Below are positions 8,967-18,409 of a stretch of 64,000 nt of DNA, one piece after another; position 1 is the stretch's first letter, and every line of letters begins with the position of its first letter. Origin of the DNA: Acinetobacter higginsii. Lineage in GTDB: Bacteria > Pseudomonadota > Gammaproteobacteria > Pseudomonadales > Moraxellaceae. The DNA lies in contig NZ_KB850072.1 in the NCBI RefSeq assembly GCF_000369525.1, forward strand, positions 434,001 through 498,000, in the 5' to 3' direction. The notes beneath the pieces are model-generated. The model ran no database searches. It was not told the origin of the DNA and saw only the letters and a list, made by a program, of their open reading frames with translations. Both the position numbers and the translations under genes were made by a program.

Positions 8967-9983
8967 ATGGTTTTGAGTCATCCTAATCAGGTTAAATTAA
9001 TATCAAGTTCGATGCTTAATTTGTTGATTAATTTTTGTGTAAAAAATAATCTTAAAAATGTAAAATATTTGAGTGATTATAAAACAAGTGAACTGATTCC
9101 AATCGGGGAATGGATTGAACTATTAGAGGAAATTAATCAAAAACAGACTAAACCAACACTTGGACTAGAAATATCAAAATATACTCAACCTAAACATCTT
9201 GGTATTTTAGGATATATTGCTTCATCATGTGAAAATATATTAGATGTATTAAATGTATTTATAAAATACCAAAGGCTCTTTTGTGAGGCTAAGCCTGCAA
9301 AGATGTCTATTTCCGATCAGTTTATTGTCATTCGGTGGGGATTTGACCCTTATCTTAAAAATAATCATTTGGTAGATGAATTATTAATGGGGGTTTTTTA
9401 TAAACTTTTAGATCAATTAGTACATCCGAATAGAATAGAAGTGAAAAAAGTCAGTTTTAGTACAGAGAAAACCAAATTTTTTTATAACTACGAAAATTTT
9501 TTTGGCTGTCCTATCGAGTTTGAAAGTGAAGATGTTGAAATATATATTTCCATGACCAGCCTTGATTTAGAGGTTTTTAATGCTGATCCTGTGTTAAATG
9601 ATATTTTAATTAAGCAGGCAAATGTATTGTTGTCAAAACGTCCTAAGCTTGATCTTTTTGATGAGTTAATACAGAAAACAATTATTCAAGCTATAAGTAA
9701 GGGGAATATCAGCGTGGAGGAGGTTGCAAATAAATTGGGCTTACCAGCTCGGATATTTCAACTGAAATTAAAGCAGCAAGGATATACCTTCAAAGAAAGA
9801 TTGAATCAGGTTCGTAGAGATTTGGCTTTTGATTATCTTGCCGATCTCAATTTGAGCATTCTGGACATTTCAATGTTATTGGCCTACCAAGAACAGACCT
9901 CTTTTATCCGGGCATTTAAGTCATGGACTGGGATGAGTCCGTTACAATATCGGAAGAAAAAAATTTTAAATCATCGTTCTTGA
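8967..9983 (+). CDS. AraC-family transcriptional regulator (OruR/ArgR-like)
   Basis: The 338-aa protein has an N-terminal ligand-sensing domain of the arabinose-binding-like type (about residues 15-205, including QPKHLGILGYIASSCENI). The C-terminal AraC DNA-binding domain has two helix-turn-helix units (about 232-332; VEEVANKLGLPARIFQLKLK and the signature SFIRAFKSWTGMSPLQYRKK). ATG 8967 follows a GGGGAG motif at short spacing. The gene precedes a TonB-dependent receptor on the same strand, so control of that receptor or of a siderophore/heme response is likely. The effector is unknown. Confidence 0.85.
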   Translation: MVLSHPNQVKLISSSMLNLLINFCVKNNLKNVKYLSDYKTSELIPIGEWIELLEEINQKQTKPTLGLEISKYTQPKHLGILGYIASSCENILDVLNVFIKYQRLFCEAKPAKMSISDQFIVIRWGFDPYLKNNHLVDELLMGVFYKLLDQLVHPNRIEVKKVSFSTEKTKFFYNYENFFGCPIEFESEDVEIYISMTSLDLEVFNADPVLNDILIKQANVLLSKRPKLDLFDELIQKTIIQAISKGNISVEEVANKLGLPARIFQLKLKQQGYTFKERLNQVRRDLAFDYLADLNLSILDISMLLAYQEQTSFIRAFKSWTGMSPLQYRKKKILNHRS

Positions 9984-10195
9984 TTCTGGCATGTTCCTAC
10001 TGCAATGTTGCTGTGTAGGAGGTTCAACTTTAGGCCATCTAGCCAATACTTGTCCTAATCATCACTTATTGGCTATATATCAAAAGCATCATAAGTGGGG
10101 CACAAATCAAATTCTGAAAATAGTTAATCTCTACTTCAATGATTGAAACAAAAACAATTGCAGTACAACGGATGAGAGCATTTTAGATGTCTTAA

Positions 10196-10384
10196 AAATT
10201 CTATCGATCCATTTACATTTATTTAAATGCAAGTGATAATCAATATTGTTTGTGTCGTTTTATTGAATTGAATGAGATACCTTCCCTCAATCCTCCTCGA
10301 CAGCAGTTGATTCATCGTCGTTCTCCACAGAGCGACGTCATACTGCTGTCAGACGCTAGTCAATTAGGTTTGCAGTCTGAATGA
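10196..10384 (+). other. 62-codon open frame without a start, possible gene remnant
   Basis: The frame directly follows ATG-TCT-TAA at 10187-10195, so a single base change in that TAA would give a 65-codon ORF. It reads through K-F-Y-R-S-I-Y-I-Y-L-N and ends L-G-L-Q-S-E with TGA at 10382. Its 3' half is clearly richer in G and C than the surrounding DNA. I do not recognise the product. It may be chance, a remnant, or transcribed leader sequence. Confidence 0.25.
10234..10248. promoter_or_regulatory. candidate Fur box upstream of the TonB-dependent receptor
   Basis: TGATAATCAATATTG matches the 7-1-7 Fur consensus TGATAAT-N-ATTATCA at 11 of 14 positions, with a perfect left half. It lies about 260 bp upstream of the receptor start codon, which implies a long leader if it overlaps the promoter. 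Confidence 0.4.
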
Positions 10385-10507
10385 TTTGGCGTTTGCTGCA
10401 AGCGCTTTATTGAAGCTTAATTTTTATTATTTTTTATATCGTTAAGACGTCGATTATTTTAGGACCTCGTTTAGGTTGCTGATGATTTTTATCTTCTGGT
10501 GAAGTTT

Positions 10508-12853
10508 ATGTCCCAATCTCCCTCTCAAACAAAGGTGATTAAGCCTCTTGTACTGGCTATTGCTTTATCTATGTATGCCTCGACCATACCTGTTTATGCA
10601 GATAATACCAAGGTTGTTCTGGCAAACACCGTCACAAAAGTACCGACCGTACAAGACACATTGTCTAAGAGCAATGCTCAGAATCAAATTTATCAAATGA
10701 CGCCAATTGTTGTACAGGCGGATAAGGAAGATACCATCCAGTTTGGTCAGAGTGTGTTAAATCAAAAGGCCATTGACCGTTATCAAGCCAACAATGTTGC
10801 ACAATTGCTGGACCATATGCCAAGTGTGGGTTCGGCAGGTTCACCGCGACCAGGTGGGCAAACCATTAATATCCTTGGTATGGGCGGGGTTGAGGATGTT
10901 CCGATTACCTTGGATGACTCGGTTAAAAGTTTCGATAAATATCGACAAGGCTCAGTGTTTATTGAACCCGAACTGTTAAAGAAAATTACGGTCGATAAAG
11001 GTCCACATAATGTTGAAGTTGGAAATGGTGGTTTTGGAGGGAAAGTCACCTTAGAAACCAAGGATGCCGCTGATTTATTGGTTGATGATAAAAATATCGG
11101 TGCTTTTTTGAAATATTCGCGATTCTCCAATAATTCACAAAATACCTATACAGGTGCTGTGTATGGAAAGAGTGAAAATGGTGTCATGGATGGGATGTTC
11201 TACTATACCAATCGAGATAGTGGCGATGTTCAACGCCCTGATGGCAGCAAGTTTTTGTATTCTGCGCAGCAGCAGGATACGTATTTGGCCAAACTCAATT
11301 TTCATCCGACAGACAGCCAAAAAATTAGTTTGAATGCGATGCAAAGTGGGCATAAGGGCTGGGAACCTTTTGCAGCAATGCGTGATCAAGATGCCGTTCC
11401 AACAGAAGCGGATATTAAAAAATATGGATATGAGGAGGCATGGAAACGTCGTTTGGTCTATCGCGATCAAAACGATAGCAGCTATTCAGTTGGATATGAA
11501 TTAAATCCTGAATCAAATCCTTATGTAAATTTAAAAGCAACAGCATCGTATTCAAAGACCGATCAACATGATCAAAGATTACCGAGCGTGACTGGATCGG
11601 CGGCTACACTGGGCAATGAAAGCTGGGTAACTTATACCAATACAGCGTTTAAGCTTAGTAATATCAGTGATATTACAACTGACTATGGCACACATAAATT
11701 AAAAGTTGGGGCACAATATCAAAAGATGGAGCAGAACTCACTCATCTATGATAAGAACAACGCCAAAAAACCAGACTATAATTTTGGTTATTATGAGCCA
11801 AATTATATGCCTTCAGGCAAACAGCAAATGTTGAGTACATTTGTAGAAGATCAATACCAGATTGATAATTTCACGATTACCCCATCGCTTCGCTATGATC
11901 ATATTACCAATACAGGTCATCCAAACCGAGCATCACGTTATAATGACCCAAGTGCAGGGCATGATTATTCCAGCAAGACCTATACAGGCTGGTCACCACG
12001 TTTGGCCTTGGCGTGGAAGCAAGCAGATTATCTCACTTGGTTTGCCAATATCAGTAAAACATGGCGCGCCCCTCGTGTTGATGAGCAATATTATGTGCAA
12101 TCGGCAATGACCTCTGTGCCATCAACCAGTCGCTATTTATTGCCTGAAAAGATGTTGGCGATCCGTCTGGGCAATGAAATGAATTTTGATGATATTTTTT
12201 CAGAACAAGACCATCTGCAAGTCCGGTTGACTTATCACCATAATCGGGGGGGCGATGAAATTTTCCGCAATCGATCAACCTTTTGTAAGGCACAAGCGGA
12301 AAATAATGCCAATGGTGGAAATGGCAGCATTAATGACTGTAATGGAAACTATAAGCATGGCTTTTACCGTAATGTCACTGACTATACCATCAAAGCCTAT
12401 GAGGCCGAGATTTTCTACAATCAGCCGACTTGGTTCACAGGTTTAACCTATTCTTATATCCGTGGTCAACGTGATAATTCACCTGTAAACCCATGGTTTG
12501 AACAAAAAACATGGATGACGGATATCCCTCCGAAAAAAGCAACAGCAACCTTAGGTGTGAATGTGCCTGAGCATCATTTAACAATGGGCTGGCGAGGGAT
12601 ATTTGTTGCTAAACAGGATCGTAGCCTGTCTGATAATGATAAATCGATTGCAGCATCCTCTTTTTCATTACCCAAAACTAAAGGATATTCACTGCATGGT
12701 ATTTATGCGGATTGGCAACCTGTTGGAGAAAAAGGGCCTACTTTAAATTTCTCAATCGACAATCTATTTAATCGAGACTATAAAATGTATTTAGGTGAAT
12801 ATATGACCGGTACAGGTCGTGATTATAAGCTCAGTATTTCACAGCGATTCTAG
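10508..12853 (+). CDS. TonB-dependent outer-membrane receptor, heme/hemoglobin type
   Basis: The protein (781 aa from ATG 10508) has a signal peptide ending PVYA-DN, a plug domain (about residues 65-195, with the LDHMPSVGSAGSP region and I-T-V-D-K-G-P), and a 22-strand beta-barrel ending YKLSISQRF. TWRAPRVDEQY and RYLLPEKMLAIRLGNE sit where heme receptors carry the FRAP and NPNL motifs, and NLFNRDY near the C-terminus is typical of the hemoglobin/transferrin/lactoferrin receptor family. It would import heme or another iron complex using TonB-ExbBD. ATG 10508 is chosen because GGTGAAG precedes it; GTG 10499 is also in frame. The upstream AraC gene and Fur-like box suggest iron control. The exact ligand is an inference. 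Confidence 0.85.
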   Translation: MSQSPSQTKVIKPLVLAIALSMYASTIPVYADNTKVVLANTVTKVPTVQDTLSKSNAQNQIYQMTPIVVQADKEDTIQFGQSVLNQKAIDRYQANNVAQLLDHMPSVGSAGSPRPGGQTINILGMGGVEDVPITLDDSVKSFDKYRQGSVFIEPELLKKITVDKGPHNVEVGNGGFGGKVTLETKDAADLLVDDKNIGAFLKYSRFSNNSQNTYTGAVYGKSENGVMDGMFYYTNRDSGDVQRPDGSKFLYSAQQQDTYLAKLNFHPTDSQKISLNAMQSGHKGWEPFAAMRDQDAVPTEADIKKYGYEEAWKRRLVYRDQNDSSYSVGYELNPESNPYVNLKATASYSKTDQHDQRLPSVTGSAATLGNESWVTYTNTAFKLSNISDITTDYGTHKLKVGAQYQKMEQNSLIYDKNNAKKPDYNFGYYEPNYMPSGKQQMLSTFVEDQYQIDNFTITPSLRYDHITNTGHPNRASRYNDPSAGHDYSSKTYTGWSPRLALAWKQADYLTWFANISKTWRAPRVDEQYYVQSAMTSVPSTSRYLLPEKMLAIRLGNEMNFDDIFSEQDHLQVRLTYHHNRGGDEIFRNRSTFCKAQAENNANGGNGSINDCNGNYKHGFYRNVTDYTIKAYEAEIFYNQPTWFTGLTYSYIRGQRDNSPVNPWFEQKTWMTDIPPKKATATLGVNVPEHHLTMGWRGIFVAKQDRSLSDNDKSIAASSFSLPKTKGYSLHGIYADWQPVGEKGPTLNFSIDNLFNRDYKMYLGEYMTGTGRDYKLSISQRF

Positions 12854-12902
12854 TGGTCGTAAAGAGTCGTATTTAGCGTGAATTTTAGCATTTATCCAGC
12901 GG

Positions 12903-12940
12903 GTACAGATGTGAAGGAGTATCTAAGCATCTGTACTTTT
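12903..12940 (+). terminator. probable terminator after the TonB receptor
   Basis: GTACAGATG (12903-12911) and CATCTGTAC (12928-12936) form a perfect 9-bp stem with a 16-base loop followed by TTTT. Confidence 0.6.
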
Positions 12941-13077
12941 CATTTAGAATATAACAATGTCCTAATATGATTAAATATTTAAATTTTCACTAAATGATAA
13001 TTTTTTAATGCTTTGATGTTAATTTTTCAGTGAATGCTTTTTATACAATAAAGGGAGCTTTTTGCAGAGCATTGATA

Positions 13078-13362
13078 ATGAAAAAATGGATTTGCTTGAC
13101 CTGTGGAAAGTACAAAAAAATTGACCCAGATAATTTGAAAACAGGCCAAATTGTTTTCTTTTATCAGTTTAAAATTGATGCAGAAGAAATTCAGAAAATA
13201 ATAAAACACGGCATTATCTTAAAACGGAAAAACAAAATTTTAACCATATTGGATGAAGGAGAAATTTTTTACTTACTTGATCGGGATGTATATCCGATCG
13301 ATGCACCTGTTGATTTTATTTATAATATGTTCGGAAAATGTAGCTGTTCCCTCCATGACTAA
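13078..13362 (+). CDS. small cysteine-rich hypothetical protein (possible zinc ribbon)
   Basis: From ATG 13078 the product is 94 aa and begins M-K-K-W-I-C-L-T-C-G-K. It has a CxxC pair near the N-terminus and C-S-C near the C-terminus, so it may bind a metal. The middle part alternates hydrophobic and charged residues (about 25-75), as in a small folded domain. I do not recognise a family. A longer version could start at GTG 13030, but neither start has a strong ribosome-binding site. It stands alone between the receptor terminator and a convergent LysR gene. Confidence 0.55.
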   Translation: MKKWICLTCGKYKKIDPDNLKTGQIVFFYQFKIDAEEIQKIIKHGIILKRKNKILTILDEGEIFYLLDRDVYPIDAPVDFIYNMFGKCSCSLHD

Positions 13363-13429
13363 TAAGAATAATAGCATTTTGATATTAAATAACATTATTG
13401 GGGATGACTGGGATCAAAAAAGGAACTAC

Positions 13430-14371
13430 TTAGTCGCTTAATGCTGGATGTAGTGTGTGCCGTAATCGCGGAATTGAAAAATCTAAAAAGAGTTTTGTTG
13501 CCAATAAAATATTTTCTCGTGTTGGTATAAGTGCATTCACTAAAGATGCTTGAGGTGACCATGGCGAATCAGGTTTAAAGACATTTACAAATTGGCCAGA
13601 ATTCAATTCATGAGCACATAAATACCAGGGCAGAACAGCAGCTCCCATGCCTTGTTGCACAGCCGATTTAAGTACTGACATATTGCCACAACTGATATAA
13701 GGCTCGAGCAATACTGTATTTAAGTCATTATTTTGACTGGTGAATATCTGAGAAGTTAGGTTCTTTTGCACGCCTAAAGCAATGAAATTTAACTGTTTGA
13801 GTTGTTCTGGAAGCTCAATTTTTTCTTTATCACTCATATAATCCTGACTGGCAACCAGTATCATCGGTAAATCACAGACAGGGCGAATAATTAAACTCGA
13901 GTCATTGAGGAGTTTGGAAGAGATTCGAAAAACCAGATCGACTTGTGCACTGATCAAATCAATATTGTGATCTGATGTGTTGATGATCAGGCGTATCTTA
14001 GGATATTTTTGTAAGAACAAATCAAGAATAGGCAGCAATGCTTCTTGTGCAAATGTTGAGGAACATCCGATTCTTAATGTCCCTTTAGGGTCGCCAGCAA
14101 GGTCTGTTGCAACCGCAAAAGCATTTTGTGCAGCTTGTTTTAATGCTTTTGCATGAATATAGACTTCTTCACCTGCTGGCGTCAGAACAACATTTCGGGT
14201 ATTGCGATGTAATAAACGGACACCAATTCTATTTTCCAGTTCTGCAATATGTCGACTGAGTTTAGAGCGCTGTACGCCTAAATCACGTGCCGCAGCTGAA
14301 AATCCAGCATGCTCGACCACCTCAACGAATAATAAGAGATCATCCAGTTTTTGCATGGCGGCCCAATCCAT
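13430..14371 (-). CDS. LysR-family transcriptional regulator
   Basis: The 313-aa protein has the LysR winged helix-turn-helix at residues about 8-66 (FSAAARDLGVQRSKLSRHIAELENRIGVRLLHRNTR) and a periplasmic-binding-protein-like effector domain (about 95-300). It could also start at the inner ATG (14356, M-Q-K-L-D-D-L); neither start has a clear ribosome-binding site. It is divergent from the secreted metallo-beta-lactamase-fold gene, with less than 100 bp between them. The usual LysR pattern would make that neighbour its target. Confidence 0.9.
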   Translation of the reverse strand: MDWAAMQKLDDLLLFVEVVEHAGFSAAARDLGVQRSKLSRHIAELENRIGVRLLHRNTRNVVLTPAGEEVYIHAKALKQAAQNAFAVATDLAGDPKGTLRIGCSSTFAQEALLPILDLFLQKYPKIRLIINTSDHNIDLISAQVDLVFRISSKLLNDSSLIIRPVCDLPMILVASQDYMSDKEKIELPEQLKQLNFIALGVQKNLTSQIFTSQNNDLNTVLLEPYISCGNMSVLKSAVQQGMGAAVLPWYLCAHELNSGQFVNVFKPDSPWSPQASLVNALIPTRENILLATKLFLDFSIPRLRHTLHPALSD

Positions 14372-14459
14372 TATTGTTGCTAATTTTAGGACAGTATATT
14401 GTGGATTTTGTGGGTTTTGTCAGAGGCCTGAACTTGTTAGATTGATCTCCGTGAAATCT

Positions 14460-15455
14460 ATGCAGGGTTTGTCGGTGAGCACGTTTAAAAATCAAATAAT
14501 TAGGGTATTTTTGAGCTATAAATTTTTTGTAGCATTATTGCTGTCATTGCCTCTAAGCCCTGTTTTTGCGAAAGATAATGGGATTGCCGTAGATCAATCT
14601 ATCTATCGGAATCGTGCTGTGTTAGCGGATTTTACCGCGGCATCCTGTCCAGATAATCCAAGAAGCTTAACGCAAGTCAGAGGTAATCTGTACCGACATA
14701 CTACGGGTGCAGGCTTAGCCGTACATAGCGGTTTAGTTTTGATCACTAAAGAAGGTGCTTTGGTGATTGATCCAGCGATGACCTGCACATCGACATGGCT
14801 AAAAGATGAAATCAAGAAACGTTTTGATGTGCCTGTAAAATATGTGGTTTATACCCATGCACATGCGGACCATATCAGTGGTGGGCAAATCTTTAAAGCA
14901 GATGGTGCAACTATTGTTGCTAATCAACGTAGTCTTGAACCGATCGTGGGGGAGAAGTTAGCCACAGCATTACCAGATCGCGTTTTTGATCAGGACATGA
15001 AAATTAGTTTAGGGGGCGAGGAGGTTTTATTACATTACGTTGCACCGAGCCATTCAGACAGTATGGTCATGGTACTGTTTCCAAAATATAAAGCACTGCA
15101 ATGTACCGATGTGTGTGAAAGTAAAAGCATGCCATACAATGATTTTTTAGATTTTTATTACACAGGCTGGATTGATAGCCTGGATTGGGTGATCAAGCAA
15201 GATGTCGATTTTATTGATGTTGGACATTATAGCCCTGCCACACGTGAAGATCAGATCGCATTGCGTCATTATATTGTCGACTTGCATCAACAAGTTTTGG
15301 ATTTGGTTCGTGCAGGACAGTCGTGGGATCAGCTCTATCGTAATGTCAAAGTTAGCCCCGAAGTTCAGGACTGGATCGGTTTCAGTACGATGAAAATACC
15401 GAATATTCAAGGCATGTATCGTTGGGTAGCCAATCATCGTCGGGGGAACTGGTAG
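14460..15455 (+). CDS. exported metallo-beta-lactamase-fold hydrolase
   Basis: From ATG 14460 the product is 331 aa with a signal sequence (VALLLSLPLSPVFA-KD). The zinc motif THAHADHISGG (H-x-H-x-D-H) is at about residues 136-146 and APSHSD supplies the next histidine. The C-terminal part (about 230-331) is a family-specific helical extension. It should hydrolyse an unknown ester, lactone or amide in the periplasm. Nothing marks it as a true beta-lactamase. GTG 14475 is another possible start. The frame stays open upstream to 14202, but that part overlaps the LysR gene and is not coding. The divergent LysR gene is its likely regulator. Confidence 0.8.
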   Translation: MQGLSVSTFKNQIIRVFLSYKFFVALLLSLPLSPVFAKDNGIAVDQSIYRNRAVLADFTAASCPDNPRSLTQVRGNLYRHTTGAGLAVHSGLVLITKEGALVIDPAMTCTSTWLKDEIKKRFDVPVKYVVYTHAHADHISGGQIFKADGATIVANQRSLEPIVGEKLATALPDRVFDQDMKISLGGEEVLLHYVAPSHSDSMVMVLFPKYKALQCTDVCESKSMPYNDFLDFYYTGWIDSLDWVIKQDVDFIDVGHYSPATREDQIALRHYIVDLHQQVLDLVRAGQSWDQLYRNVKVSPEVQDWIGFSTMKIPNIQGMYRWVANHRRGNW

Positions 15456-15611
15456 CCATATGGTCAGATAAAATAAGGGCTTTTCTGTTGAAGCAGGAGT
15501 TTGTATCGAGTCTGATGATTTGGTCTGAATAGGCAAATTCATGTGATGCATTATGCTGAAATGTAAAACCAGTGATGGAATTGATTTGGAACGCGTCTGA
15601 ACAACAGATGA

Positions 15612-16511
15612 ATGAGTGTTAAAGTGTTAGAAATTAAAGATTTAGAAACGTTTATATATGCTGTTGAAAACTCTTCTTTAACTGTAACTTCAGAAAAGCT
15701 AGGTATTGATCAATCTACGGTAACCAAACGCATCAATAATATTGAGAAAAAACTAAAAGGAAAGCTATTCAATCGTAAAAGCCGACCTTTGCAGCTTACG
15801 CATTTGGGAGAGCAGGTATACTTTAAAGGTCGTTATATCCTCGAGCAAATGGAACAATTAGAGTATTTTCATCAGCAAGAGGTTCTTCCAAATCAAGAAA
15901 AAGTGAGCATCGGTGTTCCAATTACCTTGGTGGATGATCTCTCTGAATATATTTATGAAAGGTATAAGCACGACCATTATTTGACAGGTGTTGAGATACA
16001 AAGTGGTTGGGGGCGAAGTCTAATTCAGCGAGTCGCTGAGAGTGAGTTACCGCTTGCCATTGTGATGATTCCTTCCAATCTTAATCTTGCGAACCATTTA
16101 TCTTTCTTGAACATTGGGACTTTACCTTTAGTCGTGGTTTCGGCCAGAACTGGCGTGAAAGAACATACCAGTTTGGAGCGATGCAGTAAGAAAGGTTGGG
16201 TGATCCACCCTGAAGGATGTTGCTTTAGAGAATGCTTAAATAAAGAACTAAAGGAACGAAAGTTGTTCCTATATGCCAATAAAGAAATCTTCGGGATAGA
16301 ACCGCAGTTACACAGTATTTTAAATGGAGATGGTTTGGGGATTTTTCCAAAGCCGTTTATAGATCAGCACTCGGCATTTAACTCTGACCTTGAAATTGTG
16401 GCGCTCGAAGATTTTAATGTTAGTGTTAATGTAGGCATTATTTATGCTGATCAGCGTCATTTGAAAGAAGTGAATTATTTCGCAAAAATTGTGAAAGAGC
16501 GATACTTCTAG
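15612..16511 (+). CDS. LysR-family transcriptional regulator
   Basis: The 299-aa protein carries an N-terminal winged helix (about residues 8-66; LTVTSEKLGIDQSTVTKRINNIEKKLKGKLFNR) and a shorter effector-binding domain (about 90-290). Its wording differs clearly from the other LysR proteins in the window. ATG 15612 is the first in-frame start. No divergent partner gene is close, so the target is unknown. Confidence 0.85.
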   Translation: MSVKVLEIKDLETFIYAVENSSLTVTSEKLGIDQSTVTKRINNIEKKLKGKLFNRKSRPLQLTHLGEQVYFKGRYILEQMEQLEYFHQQEVLPNQEKVSIGVPITLVDDLSEYIYERYKHDHYLTGVEIQSGWGRSLIQRVAESELPLAIVMIPSNLNLANHLSFLNIGTLPLVVVSARTGVKEHTSLERCSKKGWVIHPEGCCFRECLNKELKERKLFLYANKEIFGIEPQLHSILNGDGLGIFPKPFIDQHSAFNSDLEIVALEDFNVSVNVGIIYADQRHLKEVNYFAKIVKERYF

Positions 16512-16655
16512 CCAGTTAGCATGGCAAAGATTGGACTTGCTCTTTTAAGAAAAAAGCTCAAATGCTGCAAATTGGGGGATAAGATTTAAAGCAATAAGCG
16601 TAAGCACACATGTTAAGATAAAGCATCAAAATTAAAAACAAGCTAGGGCTTGAGC

Positions 16656-16985
16656 ATGAGAAGAACATTAGGTTTGATGTCTGTTCTGATCGCATCAACG
16701 GGGATTTTTGCAACTGAACTACCAGTGGAACAGCAGGGTGAGCGAGTTGCTCCTATTCATTCAGCATTACAAAAAAGCAAGGATTCTCTGATTAAACAGT
16801 CTACGAAAAAAGCAGATATTGATGAAGAAGTTGATACTCAGGCTTTGAAATTAGGTGGGATTCATCGTCGAGAAGATGCTAGACAATACCTTGAGTTAAA
16901 AAATGAAATAGAAGAGAGCCGTGAACAGCCCGATGATAAAACCAAAAATCAGAAAGAAATATCCAATGTGATGACACAGAAGTAG
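16656..16985 (+). CDS. small exported hypothetical protein
   Basis: From ATG 16656 (AGGG eight bases upstream) the product is 109 aa. It has a signal peptide (RRTLGLMSVLIASTGIFA-TE) and a highly charged mature part with many Lys, Glu and Asp residues, probably helical or disordered (about residues 40-109). No cysteines and no known domain are seen. It would be periplasmic. A TTG two codons upstream is an alternative start. Confidence 0.6.
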   Translation: MRRTLGLMSVLIASTGIFATELPVEQQGERVAPIHSALQKSKDSLIKQSTKKADIDEEVDTQALKLGGIHRREDARQYLELKNEIEESREQPDDKTKNQKEISNVMTQK

Positions 16986-17115
16986 ATTTTATTTGATGTC
17001 TGGGGACAAATTAATTCTGTAGCTATCAAGCTGTTCACGCCAGTGCCATAATCACCAGATAATTTTTCATTTCGCTGATGCTGGAGTGTCCGATTAGCGC
17101 TGAGAAGGAACTCAA

Positions 17116-17739
17116 ATGAGCAGAAATTATTGGGAAGAAGTGTATCAATCCAAACAAGCTGACCAAGTGAGTTGGTATCAGCAACACCCAAGTAAAACAA
17201 TTGAGTTGATGCAATCTCTGGATGTGCCGTTGCATGCCAAGCTGATTGATGTGGGCAGTGGCGCCTCTCTCTTGATTGATCATCTGCTTGAAGCTGGATA
17301 TCAATCTTTATATGTGCTTGATTTATCCGAAACTGCATTAGATATAACCCGTGCAAGGTTAACTGCAAAGAGCTTAGACAGTCGCCATGTGCATTGGTTA
17401 GTTGCAGATGTGTGTACGGTTGCACTTGCGTCTCAATTTTTTGATGTGTGGCATGATCGTGCGGTATTTCATTTTATGCTGACAGAGATACAACAGGAAC
17501 AATATCTACACAATCTACGTCAAACATTAAAGCCAAGCGGATATCTGATTTTGTCTACTTTTGCTGAAGATGGGCCAACACAATGTAGTGGCTTAACGGT
17601 AGAGCGTTATAGTTTGGCTAAGTTGAGTCACAAACTGGACAAGGATTTTATATTGCTACATCACGAGATAGAGCTACATATTACCCCTTGGGGCACAGAG
17701 CAAAAATTTCTCAATACGATCTGGCAATTCAGAAACTAA
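17116..17739 (+). CDS. class I SAM-dependent methyltransferase
   Basis: The 207-aa protein opens NYWEEVYQSK, a pattern common in small methyltransferases. It has the SAM-binding motif LIDVGSGASLL (about residues 43-53), an acidic residue after strand 2 (VLDLS), and VADVCTV as motif II/III. The substrate is not evident; related proteins act on small molecules such as thiols or tellurite. GAGAAGGAACTCAA precedes the ATG, a good ribosome-binding site. It stands alone. Confidence 0.8.
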   Translation: MSRNYWEEVYQSKQADQVSWYQQHPSKTIELMQSLDVPLHAKLIDVGSGASLLIDHLLEAGYQSLYVLDLSETALDITRARLTAKSLDSRHVHWLVADVCTVALASQFFDVWHDRAVFHFMLTEIQQEQYLHNLRQTLKPSGYLILSTFAEDGPTQCSGLTVERYSLAKLSHKLDKDFILLHHEIELHITPWGTEQKFLNTIWQFRN

Positions 17740-17990
17740 TATTTTAAAAGATCTACCGCTCATTTAAATGATGACGAGAGGTGAATTATTTTGAAACGTT
17801 TTAAACGTAAATGTAACTCGATGGTTAATTAAATATTAACGGAATTTATAAATTAAAAGTTAATTTCAATGGCTTAGCGGTTTAAACAATAAAAAGATAA
17901 TACTTATAACTCTTGTTACAACGATTTTATCGACAAGTTATCGAAAATTTCCCATAGTCCTATGAACCTATAGATATTGGGAGAACTGTT

Positions 17991-18218
17991 ATGGATAAGA
18001 TTACAGTCATCGTCAAGGACCAAGAAGAAAACGAATCGATTGTCGTTGCACAGCTGAATGATTTAGAAGATCGTGATATTCCTTTTTTTAAACGGGTTGA
18101 ACATATTGAAGTAGAAGGAAATATCATTTTTCCGAATATTGACTTACTTTTTGAAAGTGATACTGACGGTAAAATTTATAAGTTGGTTGCACCTGTGAAT
18201 GACAAAAGATTTATCTGA
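17991..18218 (+). CDS. small acidic hypothetical protein
   Basis: This ORF of 75 codons follows a ribosome-binding site (GGGAGA) and is closed by a good terminator, which supports it as a real gene. The product is acidic, soluble and without cysteines, with a beta-rich pattern (KITVIVKDQ, SIVVAQL, HIEVEGNIIF, KIYKLVAP). I do not recognise a family. About 250 bp of non-coding DNA precede it, so it should have its own promoter. Confidence 0.65.
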   Translation: MDKITVIVKDQEENESIVVAQLNDLEDRDIPFFKRVEHIEVEGNIIFPNIDLLFESDTDGKIYKLVAPVNDKRFI

Positions 18219-18250
18219 ATTTAAACCGATGATTCAACCTTATAAAAAGG

Positions 18251-18285
18251 CCCACTGATGCGATTGCAATCTGTGGGTTTTTATT
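18251..18285 (+). terminator. intrinsic terminator
   Basis: CCCACTGAT (18251-18259) pairs with ATCTGTGGG (18269-18277) with one T-T mismatch, followed by a T-rich run. Confidence 0.8.
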
Positions 18286-18409
18286 TGAGAGTATTAAAAT
18301 AATGTACAAGTTGAAGCGTATTTAAGTTGAAAATAAAGAGCTTGTTGAGTGAGATCATGGTACAAGCTCTTTTTATAGCGCAAGGTCATATTGAATCGAT
18401 ATGTTTTTA

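Larger units (their letters stand above)
9984..10507. other. intergenic region between the AraC regulator and the TonB receptor
   Basis: This stretch of 524 bases holds an imperfect hairpin at 9995-10020 (TCCTAC/GTAGGA arms with an inner GCAA/TTGC stem), a Fur-like box at 10234-10248, and an open frame without a start codon (10196-10384) described separately. No complete gene with a start and ribosome-binding site is seen. Confidence 0.55.

Noticed and set aside
9995..10020. Terminator after the AraC-type gene
   Set aside because: The hairpin has an internal bulge and no T-run, so I do not call it a terminator.
14202..14459. N-terminal extension of the metallo-beta-lactamase-fold ORF
   Set aside because: It is antisense to the LysR gene, has no ribosome-binding site and lies ahead of a clear signal peptide that starts at 14460.
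14460..15455. True metallo-beta-lactamase (carbapenemase)
   Set aside because: It shares only the general fold and H-x-H-x-D-H motif; other sequence features and the chromosomal setting do not match known resistance enzymes.
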